Shown piece after piece: positions 38,501 to 53,500 of a DNA stretch of 64,000 nucleotides. The first letter of the stretch is position 1; each line of letters begins with the position of its first letter. Source of the DNA: Amblyornis subalaris. Lineage: Eukaryota; Chordata; Aves; Passeriformes; Ptilonorhynchidae. Below the pieces are notes generated by a model. That model made no database searches and was not told the DNA's origin. It saw only the letters and a program-made list of their open reading frames with translations. The translations under genes and the position numbers were made by a program. Location of the stretch: contig JACAXG010000231.1 of assembly GCA_018881555.1 (NCBI GenBank), forward strand, positions 620,001 to 684,000, given 5' to 3'.

Positions 38501-41500
38501 GAAACAATGCAGGCTCTAGTTTTAGTGCAGTGGGCCAATTTCACCTCTAAAACATTGGATCCAATGGTGGCTTGGGGATAAACTCACCCCAATAAATTTA
38601 CATTTGAATTACCTACAGGGATTTAAAGCTAAATCAAATGCCCACAATTATTGCAGACTAAATTCTTTCCAGATGGGTTTGTATGCTTGACAGAGAACTC
38701 TATTATTCTATATTGTTGTCTTCTTTTAAAGGAAAAAGAGAGATGACTTCTTAGTGAACTCTGAATCTACAAAGTTTGAAACCAGGGAACTATGTGGTAG
38801 GTTTATTTATTTATTATTTTTACGTTGTACTGTTGTAGATAAGAGTATGCTAAAGCTTTTGGAAGATTAATCTCATTGGTCGGCACAAGAGGCAAAGGTT
38901 TTTATGGCAGAGGGAATGGGTCAATGTGGAAACTCGGATCAGGGAAAGCAACTAATCTCACAGAAACAGTTCCTTTTGTGCAGCTGAGATTTAATATTCA
39001 AAACTGTATGTGCTTATCTTGCCTAACCACGTTGGTTGTTTATTCTATAATTACAAAACACCAACTGATTTTTCATTTTAGAGGTTGAGGCTGTGATTCA
39101 CATCATGAGTGCAAAGTGTTGAGATTCAACTAGAATTTAGGCACCTGCCCCCACAGTCTTCAAGTGGACCCTCTTCTTTCCACATACAACACATGCTGCA
39201 TATAAACCTCCAAATAGACCTACAAAATGCAAAAGGCTGAGCACACCTAAGTGTGCAAGAGGAAATAGAGGAAAAAAAAAAGAAGTGGTGTATTTTCTCC
39301 ACTCATAAAGGAAATCTCTGAGTTACTCTCCAAGCACTGTTTCTTCCACTTAGGAAAACAAGAGCAGAAGTCTGCATTTAGATTTCTTTCCTTTCCTTTG
39401 TGTTTCAAAGGAAAGGGGTGGTGGCCTCTGCACCATGCTGCAATATTCCAGCCTCAGAGAACACCAGTCGGAGTGTGGATAGTTGCAGTTTCAACTCATC
39501 TAATGTATGAAAACATTTGGAGTTTCCCACATAGGTTGGAAAGAGGAGGTTAACCTCCCCCACCCTTTAAAGACAGAGGTGCCTTAGAACTTACTCCAAT
39601 GCAAATATGTAGGAGGAAGCAAAACTTGAACAAGATTTAAGTGCCTGTGAAATGTTGCTCAAAATGCAGGAACAAAGCTGGCAATCTGGAACACAGATTC
39701 CTTCTTATACCCTTGTTTCCAGTGGGTACAAAAGGACTTAAATCTCAAAATCCTCCTGAAAATTCTCTTTATAGAAATGTGAACTCTTTAGGTTATGGTG
39801 CTCTGCAGAGTGGATTAATACAATGCATTTTTTCGAGTCCCAAAATATTACAGTATCACTACTACTAAAAGGGAAAGACATTATTTTGGCTTTATAGTTC
39901 TGTATGCAACATCTTCAGGTATCTCAGTGTGGTTCAAAGGATTTATGGAAATAATTTTGTAAATTATTCAATGATAAATCAGTATTTGCCATTTTCTGAT
40001 TCTACACTCAATTCCAAAAAATAGCAAGACAAGAGTATGGTGGAGGTTTTTTTAAGGCTGTCTTTGAGTATTTTTCAGTGCTGTTCCACAGTAAACTACC
40101 TGAAAAATGAAGTGACTTCCAGTTGCTCAATACTTAACTTCTGTATTTCCGTTTCTTTCTCTGTGATCAGACACTTGTTATCTAATACTGGGACTTAACA
40201 ATTTTTACCTTTTAGTGTGTCCTGGAACTCCATAGTTTCTTGTATTAGCAATAAATTAGCAATAAACCTTGTTCTGAGAGATCACAAGCTGCCAGTTGGA
40301 TAAAGGAAAGATGTCTTCCTTTTGTCAAATTCTTTTGTGTGGTCTGCCAAAAAGTTTCAGTCTCCCAGACTGCTCTTCAACTCATGGATATCTTGGAAAT
40401 ACCCAGAGGAGGGGAAAAAGCAAGCACATAGGCACAATATATTACTATGATTAAGCTATGCAATGTGTGCAACTGGATAATAGTAAGAGATGACTGGCTG
40501 GAGAAGAGCAAGTTAGGGACTGAAGCTTCTTGAGAAAAATGAACCATGTGCCAAATGGAAAGGAAAAAACTAAGTTCATATTGGCAAGCACACCCACAGA
40601 GAAGCTGCTGAGGTAGGACAAATGTGAGGGGAGATAATAGGGAAAAGGAGCTCAGGCTGATCCCAATAATCTGCATTCCAACAGAAGCACACTATGAGCC
40701 CAGCCCTGTCAATAAACCTTATTGTAAATGAAGCACTTCTCTCCCTTGTGCAAGAAATAAACCAGCAAAATTTGAACTTGAAATCAAAGGATGTGAAGGG
40801 CTGAGAGAATTCATCAATTAGCAAGGGCTTAGGGTGCACAGGGAGCATCTTGCTATTCTGCAGGTCCTAACCTCTTGATTACACATTTCACTCTTGCCCC
40901 TGCTGGCAAACGATTTCAAAACTAAACTTCCAGTTAGGGATGCTTTATGTCACGCAACTCCGAGTTCAGTCTTTGGCGTTGTTTAGTTAACAGTGCCCTG
41001 TACGTAGGCAGTAGCCTCAGAGGACCAAGAGATAGGAAAATGCTGCTGTAGCTGACGAATGATTCACTAACACTTTACAGACCAAACCCCAGATTTTGCC
41101 ATGGATTTGAACTGGAAGAGGGAAGAAAACAGAGCTGACTTGGTCAAGCAGCTGTGGTTCTGTGTGAGGATGCTCACTTTCTTTTGCTGTCAACCCAGAT
41201 TACAGAAACTCTCTCAGGAGATGATAAAGTCCCAGATTACCCTGAGCAGGATCTTTAATCAAGATGGAAGAACAGGGCTTCTTTGTAGGTGGGAGTAGGA
41301 ATCTCTGATGTCATTTTTTCTGCTCCTTTTGCTTTTACTCTGCTTCTACTCTGCTTCAGCTGTGCATGCATCACAGCAGCCTGGTGATCACCACGACCCT
41401 GATTCTGAAGTGCATGACCATGAGCCCTGCTTTCATATTTTCATAATATGAAAGAGGAAGGCTCACTTGGCCACTGTGCATTGTCATCATGGATACTGCT

Positions 41501-44500
41501 AGATGTGTGCACGCACCTGAAACTATGGACTTTCCTGAATTCAGCAGAAAGGAGACAGGAAGCCTACCTTCTGCCTTTGGGACACGAATGCTTAAGACAA
41601 TATGTTTAGCTTTGGGAAAGGTGTTAGAAAAGCTAATGAAGAACTAGCTTGCTGGAGCCAGGTCTGGGTTAGTATCCCTCTTAGATCTATACCATGGCTA
41701 CAAAGAGAATGGAGTTGATGTAATGGGCAGTTATCCATTCCACTAGGAGCCTGGTTCAAGCTTCTTTGACGACAACGTGCTAAAGCCAAACTGCGGTGAG
41801 AAAGAGCAAGTGGCAGAGCCAGGCACTCTGAGCTTATGTTTTCTGCATAAATGACTGTTTCAGAAATGGCTACAAGAGGTGCAAACTCCAGAGCAGAGCT
41901 GAGCAGCTTCTTAGTGTTAACCTCTTTTTTTTTTCCCCCTTGCTATTCAAGTGCTAGGTGTGCAGAAAGGTAAGGATATCCTCAGAATCTGTTTCTGATG
42001 TCATGGGGTTTGCTTTTTTCTATTTTTTTTCTTTTTCTTTACAAGGAGACGCAATGTCAATAAAAAATAAAAAAGAAGGAAAATAATGAAGTAGTAAAAC
42101 TGACAATCGTGTTTTGCTTGGCCATTCAGTCCAACACAAAGAAAAATACAGAACAGGATATAAAGTGTATGAATTATCAGTTTGCAGCCTGAATGACTTC
42201 TTTAGTTCTGCATTTCAAAGGTTTCCTTTTTTTGTAGCTGCCCGTTAGTATGTTTGGAAGAAAGCCCAGATAACAGAAGACGTCAGAAGTGAGGTGAGGT
42301 GAAGACAGATGGAATAAATGGGCTGAGAAGGCACAAAAATAAACTTGTCGGAAGTCGCACTGTAGTAGAACTTTTTTTTAAGGGAAAAGATGACTAATTT
42401 GTCCAAGACACAAGTGCTAAAAACAAGTCTGTAAAAAAAAAAACCCAAACAAAAAAATCAACAAACAAAACTCACCCCAAAAAGCAACAAAAACCACACA
42501 CCTCCCAAAAAACCAAAACGACGTAACAGGAGGAACAAACACATTTCTGTAACAGAAGCTATGAGTGAGCAACATATGCTGTCAGAACCACCGCTCAGGT
42601 ATCACTCAGGCTTTACATTCCTCTGGCTTTTATTTGCTGTTTTACATATGCATAAGCACACAGACATATTAATTTTCTACATATACTTGCTCTTACACTG
42701 GTAGATGAGCACTAGAGGTTGACCATAGGAACCTAATTCACATTATGGATAGTCTAGGGTATGGACCAAATCCTTGACCAAAACAAAGTTGTTCTGTTTC
42801 ACTGCTTAGACTAAAACTGAACCAATTCCAACCAACCAGGGACAAAACAAAGCCTACAGGCTACACTGGCTTACATGACCTGAAGTCTAACTTGGCCCAA
42901 AAGCTAATACAGAGCCACAAACACTTTCACATGAAGTCAAAACTACTGGGCAAGTGTTGGATGGATGCATTAATCCAAGAATATATACAATATTAAGACA
43001 GGAGGGAAATGAGACTTAAATTATGAAAAATCTAGGTTTTGATGATTGTAGAAGAAAGAACAAGTGTACCTCCACAATGATGTTTACTGTCACCCTATCA
43101 GTAAAAATCCAGCAATTCTGGATGAGCTGTAATGTGCATGGATGTGACACAGCTTGGCTGAAGCCGTAACATAGGAAAAGTAATGATATTTATGAAGAAG
43201 GAGCATGAAATTACCAATATACTCACCCCACTTCACTCAACTGCAAATAAAATGAGAAAACTATCTTACATAGCCAGCCCCACAGAGCTCCACTTCACCC
43301 AATGACTGCAACCGTTTCTCTCTGACTGTAGGCAAAGGATGAGAAGTGAGGACAGAGCAGTACTGTGAAACTGTGACTGAGGGACGTCCCTGGAAAACTT
43401 CCTATGGGGTGGAAACTGTAGGTCTAATTTGACATCATCCCCTCCCCTTATGCAGTACCTCTGCATGAGGTGAGTGGAAACCACTAGAAAAATAAAACAT
43501 TTTTATACCATTTTGCACAAGTAAAAAGATAACAGAAAACCTAAGTGGAAAATAAGCCAGAGTATGAGTGCTTAAAAAGTTGGAAACGAAAGAGGTTTTA
43601 ACTAGCATGAAGGGCTTCCTGCTGGGTAAAAAGCACCGGCTGCCTGGCTAACAACAAGCAGAGTTGGAGGAACCAGATTTGAAGGGAAGAATTCAGGTGT
43701 CTGAACACAGGCAGGTAGTGCTTTCAAGACTTGCTAAGACATCCAAGCCATCTGCAGCCTTCTGGAAGGGAGGATGCAGAAAATACAGACAACCCGCCCA
43801 TCCAGCAGCTGCTGAAGGCTGGAGTAACCTCAGCAACATCTGGAACGGCACTAAATACCAGGTATTTAGGTACAGAGCCCCTGGTATTTCTCCCTAAATT
43901 CAGGACTTCACTTTTTCTCCAAACTTAAACATCAGAGATGGTATCTCACAGCTGGTTTATGACATTTACAGATTGTGAGCTACCTGAGGATAAAAGATCA
44001 GCTGGGAGTTTGACTTGTTGGGGAGCTATGACAAAGCCCTACTTAACCATGGANACGGGAGTCAGTCATAGAGCATACATGTATTTCTGGCTGTTGGCAG
44101 AGGGTTTTCAAGAGTCAGGGAAGTTCTTCTAGACCAGCAATAAGCTGTATGAATGGGGAGGAAGGCAGGTCTGTGGGTTGAGCAGGGAATGTAAGGGAGA
44201 GAGGATGGCTGTGCACAGCCCATCACTAAGCACATGCCTTTGACTGATCCTTCAGCAGGGAAGTGCGCCTATCTAGGCATTAGCATGCACTTTGCTTACA
44301 GCCTTGTAAGCCAGCACAATGTATTTCCACATCTCGGAGATGAAGCCCCTCAGGGGAAAATTTGGAATTTGATTACCATGCAAATCCAGTAGGGATGCAG
44401 CTCTCTTACTTCCCCATCCCCCCCATCCTTCCCTTCTCTGCCTAAAAATTACTTGGGTGTACATCCATACTTTTCCATACTGCCTCTTGAAGTAAGTATC

Positions 44501-47500
44501 CCAGAATTATTGGACTTGTGCAGAGGGACATACTTAACTCTCTTTAACTGTTACAAGTCCACACCCTGAACTTGCCTATCACCTATTGGGTCAAATAAAC
44601 AAGCAACGTTCAGATCATGATTATGATCTGTCAATCCTTGTTTGATCATTATTTTACAACTCAGTAGTTCTGTTGACTCATGCTCTTGAAATTATCACCT
44701 TTTTCACTAGATTGTTTGAATGGTATGTAATTATGATGGTTTTGTTTATCTATTTATTTTTAACAGGCTAATTCTTTGCAAAAACTCAAAAGATAAATTC
44801 AGACTCAAGATAAAAAAATTCATGTGTTGGGTTCTGCCTCTGCATCCTTTACGCCTTTGGCAGTTTTTTCTTCAGCAGAAAAGCCTCATTACTGCATTTG
44901 GCATCCCATAAGTCAACACCAAAGTATGCTAAGCTCCACATTCTGGTAATTGATGCTAAATGTTCAGTTTTTTCAGTGGGAGCCTTTTTATAGTAGAGGT
45001 GATGTAAATACCACATAAAAAGATCAAAAGGTGAATCAGAAACTTATCTAAATCACAGTAGCCCCGGATAAAGGCTGTCCCATTGCCGTAAATAGATTAC
45101 CACAGATAATGTAGGGAAAGGATTGATTGTGGAAGGAATCTTGCAACCTACTAAAAATTTGGTATATACAAAACTCACCAAAGATTTTTTCAATAGTTAA
45201 AAGGTTTACATATAGCTATGAGTACAAGGAAACCATTCTATGGTATGCAGACAGGAACAAAAGAAAACAAGCATTTCAAAACTTTTGCTGTCGCCTACCT
45301 CCTTTACTGTTGTGCAAATTTCAGTCCCTTTACATACATTATTTCAACTCCAACATGTATAATGCCAACAGATTTAATCCTAAAGGCATTTGCAGCTTGA
45401 ATTTCTTACATAAGGATCGTAAATCTAGAATGGGAAGCCTGAAATCGTTAAAGTCACATATTTATAAAATCATATTCAATTAGGTTAAAAAAGTGCAATT
45501 TCTGTCATCATGTCATAAAAAGATGTGTTTTTCTCTCAGATCTACTATAAAGAAAAGCTCCCTATATTGTTACAGATAGAGGCTGTTTTCAATCAGTTAC
45601 AAGAAGCAATCCAATTACTGGATGGTTTAGTGCAGTAACTGACTCCAGACTAATTTAATTTCTTTAGGTCTCTAAAGATCAATTGATCTGATTTGTTTCC
45701 CTCCCCAAAGGCTGTTTAGGAAAAAGCAGGCTTAAATACCTGGAAATGAAATACAAAGCTCTGTACGCTTTCACACTACTTAGGTCATTTGGAAAAGCTG
45801 GAACTCAGGATAAATGAGTGCTCTCTTGGCCCCAACATCATGGGATGCTTTACGGGAGGCCATTAGGATCACCACGCCTCGCTGTAGATCACACATGCAC
45901 GTGCTGCATGCAGGCCTGCTCAGGGAGCTGTGCATTGAAAGTGTTTTCACAGCTTCTAGATAACTACGCAATTTTCAAGAGCTGTGCAAGTGTGCATGTG
46001 GCCTTCATAGTCTTTTCCCTAGCAAGTAAGTATTTTTCTCCATCAGTGATCTTATAGCAGTAACTAAGTTTCCAAGCAGGCTGTGCAAGAGTTGTGCTGT
46101 TCTATTCAACATTCACCTACTTGCAATGCATGTCGCTATGGACATCAAGTAAGAAATTCTTCCTCTTGTCATCTCTCACTTTGCTATTTCTTTTGCTTTG
46201 TTTCAGATTTCTTTAAGCAATTTTGCCGGTGCTAAGATGAAATCTAGAGAACCAGTGGGCCCTTAGAGAATTATGTTCTCATCTGCCTGAATATTTTAAT
46301 GCCAGAAGTGAATAAACCCCTTGCTATTTCTGGACCATATTGTATAACTTAGGAAATCCTCAAACAATCTCTTACCAGTCCACTTGTACATTACACTTTT
46401 ATTATCTCATGACTTGATGTGTTGTGCAGAAGGTTTTGTATTTTTAACTACTACTGTAATAGTAATCAGGGCCAAGCTTTCTAATTTAAGTCAAAATAAA
46501 CCCTTAACCAAACTTGGACTCTCAAATCCAGAGTTTTAATGTAACTTCAATACTTTTCGCATTCTGTTTCTTGTATTTATTGTAGGCTTCACATTTGTCT
46601 GTCTTATCTTTCATGGCAACATTTGTGCCTGGGCTCGGCTGCCTGTCTCAGGCTCTATTCTTACACTTATCAATAAACAAAAGGGCACTGCAGCTTGTGC
46701 TCAGCATTTCTGACTCCATGCCATGTGCTGTTATAATAAGATGTCCTCTGGAAAAATTCCCTTCATATCCAGCACACGATAGTTGGTTCAGCCGCCCAGA
46801 GGTAACTAAGTTTTTCTCCCATCTTATCTGTTCAGACTCCTTCTGCCCTTGCAAAGCTGTGTCATTAGATGTCTCCTGTCTGTAAAACAAGCAAACCTCT
46901 TTCGACAGGTCCTCTCTTGACTATTTATTGCATACAAACCTGAGCTTTGGACGTTGCTTACCTCAGTATTCTGACAATACAGCAGGCTATACTATTTTTA
47001 TTAAGTCTGCCTTTTTTGTTTGTTTTCATTTTTAATTAAGGCTTTCATTTAGGAAACAATTTTCAACAACTTTGCAAGCGTGCACTGCAGCCTACAAGCT
47101 TTCTTCCTCCAAATTACTATTCTTTTACTCATTTAATCCATGGATCACTAATGATTCAATCACTAGTAAGGTATGAAGTATACCACTCTTTCCCATCCAT
47201 GGACCTGCTTCCATAGATGTACTTTTGAACTGCTTTAAAGACTTCCTCTAGCTCTACAACTATGACTTCATTGAGCAGTTTGTCCCCTGTATGCACCTGT
47301 GAAAAATGATTCACAGATACATCTGGATATCTCCACGTAGGAGCCTGGAGGGTTTTGGCCTCTCCAAACTTTCTTTCATGATTGTGTGCTCATAGGAAAA
47401 ATTGGATGTGCTATATCCATCTCCACAGATTTCTCTTCCAGCTTAAAGGACACAGGCAGCTTAATTTGCTTCATTTGCCAAACTATTTGACACGATATCA

Positions 47501-50500
47501 TAAAAATGTGACATGCTGGAAAGCTACCAAGAGATTGAAGTTTATTTCCTACTCAGCTGTGGGTTAATACTTCTGTCCCTATGGCAGCAGTTGTTTGTAA
47601 TGAGCTGTACACACACAAAACTCAACCGTTTCCAGATAAAGCTTTCCCTTGATGCAGCTTGCAGTAAAACTCTGGTGAAACAAAAATGGCATCTTTGTTG
47701 TCAGAGTGGGAGTTATGGGATTCATCCCGATGGCAGTAATTGCTGATTCAGTCTCTGGGACTGCTGAAGTGAATTTTGGGAGCTCTCCCCTCTCTTTTCC
47801 ACTATGTTGAGCAGTGGGGAGCTGTAAAGATGTTTTTCACAGGACCACTACTCTTGTTTCCCATTGACCCAATTCACAGCCCTCAACAGGATTAAATGGC
47901 ATGATAAGAAAAGAGATTTTCATTCTGAAGTTGTAAAACCGACCTTCTTCCCCCTTCAAGAAGCCCCCTGAGGAAGATGAATATATCAGCCCCAACTGGA
48001 ACAGATGTCAAAACTCAAAACAGCTTTCTTCATAAAGTTTGTAAGTATTTTTAAAGGAGGTGGAGGAGTCTTATTATACACAGCAAGATAACGTTAAAAT
48101 GCACAGCTTCTCAGGAGTTGAAAGGATGCTTTTCCTACAAACTCTCTCTTCTCTTTATCTTATCTGCGTGGAAAGTAAACAGAAAGTCCCCATTACCTCT
48201 CGATATCAGTGAGTCTGGAAGAGTCACGGAATCCTTTAGCAAAAGGGTTGCTGTCAATTTTCAGCTTGGTTATCTGGAAACATAGAAAAGAGAAACATTA
48301 CATGAATATAGTGTTAGGGTATTGCAGCGTACAAAGTGTTAACCAATCCACCCTCCTGACTTCACTGCTAATTTTATCCATGTGCCATTTGTGCATGCAT
48401 GTGAGCTGCTCTTGAGACACTGCAAACCCAAGGAGGCAAACCAGGGTGTATTACACATACAGCAGTGGAAAGACCAAAGGGCAGAGCAGGCTCAGCCTTC
48501 CTGTTGCCCAGAGCAGGAGGAACCCACCCACATACAGCATTACAGCTTCCAAATACTTTCACAGCATCAATCAGGTTGTCTTTTCCACAAGCAATACAAA
48601 TCACCCTGCTAAAAGCGGAGCCTTGTTGGTGGAGCTGCACATCAACTAATACAAGCCCAAATGACCTGAAGACATGGCTTCAGTTCAGCACCACCTTTTG
48701 TTGTTTTTGTTTTTTTTTTTTAATGGGATGGAAATGTTCTCAGCCAGGTGTACCAGCCATCACATAAGGGCAGTTTAACTGGTTTTGTATGAAAAGAGGC
48801 TGAGGAACGGAAGGAAAAATGTGGAGAGAACTCAGATTTAAAGTGACAGAGCTCGGATTGAAGGAGTAACCTCACTGAAACTACCATAGTCTTGAAAAAC
48901 CAGAGATCATGCAATCAAAACTCTCCTCCCTTCTTCAATGGCAGCTATAAACCTACCCAGCCATTCAGTTGGCCTTCCCCATTGACCAGAAATCCCTCTG
49001 TCCCAAAGCATCTGAGCTCCCCTTAACTTTGCAGTGAAACTTTTTAGGCATATGATGGTGGCTTTCCATATGTGTTTTTGGGCAGCGTGAAAAAAAATAC
49101 ACCACTGTCTTTGTGAAATTTTCTCTCTCTCAAGCCTATTTACATTTGGTGAATAAAACCTGAGACATCATTGTAATATTTGGATTTTCCAGCCATACTT
49201 CTTCCAAGAGCTAAAAATAAAACTCTAAGTGGGAGTCGGAGCTTGGTGAGAGGCAACACAGGACTCATCCTGCAAGGCAGCAAATGCCACCGACTCTAGC
49301 TTAAGCCCATGAAAATCAACCACTCTCAACATTTCATATTAAGTGGATTTGTCAGCCTGACTTCCCTCAAAAACACCCTGTATCAAAGAGGCCACAACCT
49401 CGTTTTTAATAACTGGGCCACAAGACTCAAAAGGAAAAAAAAAAAAATAAAAGGGTCTTTTCCAAATCCTCAAACAATGAAACGCTCTTATCAAACAAAT
49501 ATATTTTAAAATGGGATGGCTTCTCCCCCAAAATAAAAAAAAAAAATAATTTTAAAAAGATGACAACGGAACCCAACTTTTAATTCTGAGAAAGAGGTCT
49601 TCTGGGATGTAAACACAGAGAGGAATGGACATGCTGACAAAAACAAAATCTGAGCTTTTAATTAATGGTCTTCAGTGGGCTGGTGAAACACCATGGGACC
49701 TCAGGGCTGGTCGAGGGTTCAAGGCTGTCTCATCACACAGGTACAACCGGTGGAAACAACCCTGAAGCCTTGTCACAAGGACCTTGAAACAGCTCAGAAA
49801 GTTACTTGTAGTCTCATTCTACTTCCAAGATATCCATAGGCCCTTGACCCAGGGCGATGTTGCAGAGTGGCGAGTTAGTGCCTCACGTCCAGGGAACGTT
49901 TTTATGGCAGCATTCTGAAAACTACCTTGAAAAAAGACAAGCTCTAAGTAGTTCCATTGACTGAGATCACCAACACACACAGCCAACTGCACTACAGAAC
50001 AATAAGGATGTCTATTCATCTCTTGAGCATATTTTCACCAATCAAACTTCCATCTTCCTAATATTAAAGTTTTGGTATGACATCACAAGAGAAACTTTTT
50101 GTATCCACCAAAGCCAGATGAGACTCACAATCATTTATGGCCATATTTTTCCTGAGAGACTGTCTCACAAACAATCAAGAGAACATCTGCTAGAAAGCAT
50201 TTTTAAATGAAATCTGACCTACAATTCAACTCTGTGGCAGTGGTTTGACTGTTTAAATAAATGCATGCCCTTTAAATCTTAAATTATGAGATAGTTTGTT
50301 GAAAGTGTAATGTATTTAGCTTTTATCTAATAACCTCCAGAAATGTAATCAATCCCTCCTTAAAACAGTTCTGAAAGAAATGGAAAAAATGAAAAAAGGC
50401 TCCATTTTCATTAGTCATAAATAAAATGACAACATCAACCTCTAGGGGTTCCGGAGATGTTCCATTGAGAAATTTTCCAGGACTCAATGTATGCGCTTTG

Positions 50501-53500
50501 GGAAGGTTAGTTTAGAAACATCTCTGGTGTAAATATCATCGGTAGACACAAATCCATCCCACAGAAATAAATTCCAAGTTTAGCTAGTTTTCTGCCTGTT
50601 ACTGTTTTGCTGGTTTCTAAAGAAAGTTAAGTGGAGAAATCTAACAGCCTGTCCAAATATTATTTTCTTAAGATTGACGGGTGCTGAGTGTGCTTTCTAG
50701 AGCATTCAGATACAAACCTGAGTTTAAAATCAATACATTAAAGCAGGATGCAGGGTCAGTCATAAGGACCAACTTTAATATTACTAATATTATTTTCAGA
50801 GTTCCCTGGTGCCCTATGCAGTAGTTTCATTTTATTCGTAGCATTTGAAAATTAATTACTTTTGCTTCATGTTAAGAAATGCCGATTTCTCTAAATAATC
50901 CAGCAAGTACATTGACTCTGTGATGCTGCCTGCCCACATCTTTGGACAGTATCTACATTTTTCCTAACTTGGGGGAACTAAGGAAGGAAATAGGTATTTT
51001 TCTGAAGTACCATAGTCAGTAAGCCCTTAAAGCACACTCTGAATCACACTGAAGGCAACAACATATTTCCACTGTGTTAAATATTAAAGCCCAATCCACC
51101 GCCTCTGTTCCCTGATTGTTTATAGATTTCCTAAAATTACTCATTAGCAATCCATTGTTATGATCTCCTCCATTTTGTATATATTATTCACTGGCATGCA
51201 AATTGAAATTCAAACATCTGGATGTAATCTGGGCAGCCTCTGAAAAGCGTATCTCTGAGTGATTTTCCTTACGTTTGAGCCTTACAGCTTAATTAGTCAA
51301 CTTTTTAAGCCCATGAAATCATCATGTGAAAACCAGAATCTCTCTCAGGTCATAGCTTGTGGCATGGAAGATCACTGCAAATAAGAACAGTTCTTTAATG
51401 AGCTATAATTAGAAAATGACTAAATGTTAATATGCAANCAGTTTTGCACAGACCTAAGGGAAGACAAAAGAAAGCCTCTTGTCGTTTTTACTCTCATGAA
51501 TAATCCTTATGGCTCTTTGAAGTCTGTAGTACTACCACATATTTAAGAATTACTCATGAATGTGAATGATTGGCATGGACAGGTAGGTTATGTCAGAAAC
51601 TTTCCTAGTTTAGATTGGGCGGGGTTTTTTTAGACTGGGAGTTTTCAGCAGGGTGGGATCTAGTTATATGCTCGGAAATTAGCAACTCTACTCACCAATT
51701 GATTCTGGTAGGCAGTAACAGCAGTAAAAACTGTCTCTGGAAAGATGAATGTCCTGAACTCTTCTGATTTCAGATTTAACAAAGATGCCGTGTGATCCTT
51801 CTTCTTAATGATGTGGACCCTTGGCTGGTACTTGTGCATGGAGTTCAAAATTATCTGCAAGAAAGAATGACGCAGCACTGTCCTGAGAGGAAGGCTGACA
51901 GGGCCCTCAAAGGCTATAAAACCATAGGGGGAAAAGAAAGGTCTAATTAACACTGCAGGGGAGATGTCTGAAATCAAACCAGCCAGAGGCTGGTTTTCAG
52001 AGCAGACTCTCTAGCTCCTTTGGGCAGTTCCAGGAAATGAAGGTGGAAAAGCAGACATCCCAGGAGCTAGTCTCCTCTCACTCCTACGCCACTGGTGAGC
52101 ATTCATTTTTTGGAGCATAAATACCTGTTCCTACAGGTGAGGTGCTTTACATAGAGAATTAGTCACCGCCAGAGCGTGCCCCGGTTTGCAGGGGTAAATA
52201 TGTAACTCCTGAGAGATAATGGCCAAGAGTTCCCACTTGCAAAAATGCGCAGGTGCAGAACGAAAACAGTCACAAATCCCTCAGAAAAAAAGACAGAAAA
52301 AATTAGACCCATCCAAAACCCTACCACCGGCAGCAGCACAAACTGGCTGACCAAAAGTAAGATTCCACATATCCTTTCACTGTGGCAAACCTTTAAAACA
52401 AACTACTTCATAGATGCTCTTCACCGCAGACTACCAAAAATGAGAGCAAGGAGCGAAACCAGTACGGAGCACCAAAATGACCGGGTTTTGCTATTCTATC
52501 CTCATTAATAATTGTTTACGAGCTCCCAAAACAATTCTAAACCCAAGGTACCAGCCAACCAATTTCAATGTTCACTGGAGTCAAACCAAGAGTCCCCCCT
52601 GCTTCAGTTACCACCAGCTGGAGGCCTGTTTGGCTGCCTCTAACCACAGTATTACAATATAAGAATTAAATACAGAGCTCGGCTCACACCAGCCCTTGTT
52701 TTGGATATAATCAGTCACAAGACGAAATTGGCAATGGTGTGGGTGGTTCTATTTTGCAGGGGCCATAACGACATTACAGTCAGCTCCGTACATCTGGAAT
52801 AGCTAATGTGCGTTCCTCAGGAAGCGTTAACTTCAGCTGAAACATAGCAGGAGCGGTGCAGTATTTCATGCTAAGTCAATGAGAAAGGTTGCACGTTGCA
52901 TTGCAGTGGAGTGCTTAGAGACCGCTCTATCATGGCTACAATTTCCATCAGCATTTTTCTTTGCTGCTCCTTTGGGGCCAAAGATTGCCAAGACTCACAC
53001 TGGGACTTTGGGGAGAGGCACACAGCACCAAGAAAGTCATTACAGTGATAGGGAACCATCATCCTGAGGGTGTTGCATATCTGCTTTTACCAGCTCTGGT
53101 CCTTTTTCAAAGCACTTCACCATTTTATATAGGCACACTCACAATGGCCATGGACTTTGCTTTTAATACCCTTAGCACTTTTTCCTCTCTTTGTAAAATT
53201 TTGTCTTGCCATTCTAGCCACTTGGAGTGCTCTAAGCAGATGGAAAAGACATTTTAAGGGAGGGTGTGTAGATGGTGCTGAGCTTACTGAAGGGTTGGCC
53301 CACAGAGTCTGGCACTTTCCACTGCCTTTCATGGCCGTGATATCCACACCAAGGCATTACATCTGAGCAGCAGCCGAGTGGAAGGAGGAAAAAGTTGTGA
53401 CAGAGCACCTCCCACTCATGCCCTTTCCTTTCACTCCTCCGTGAATGCAAATTGTGATAAAGAAACTACATTTCTCAAGAGACCACATAATCCCTCGTGA

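Larger units (their letters stand above)
36928..48196 (-). other. TBX20 intron, 11.3 kb
   Basis: The largest visible TBX20 intron. No exon or gene is recognised. It contains an A-rich stretch (about 42429-42520), two small perfect inverted repeats (41430-41454, 43851-43869) and one unresolved base at 44054. Confidence 0.65.
48274..51695 (-). other. TBX20 intron between the last two T-box exons
   Basis: 3.4 kb with no exon. It includes a MEF2-type site at 49211-49220, A-rich runs near 49434-49446 and 49537-49555, and an AT-rich stretch at about 50840-51440 with homeodomain and octamer-like motifs that may be regulatory. One unresolved base is at 51438. Confidence 0.6.

Noticed and set aside
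51660..51695. Open frame continuing past the TBX20 T-box exon, possible truncated isoform
   Set aside because: The sequence after the consensus GTGAGT donor adds only eleven unrelated residues before a stop; ordinary intron read-through explains it.
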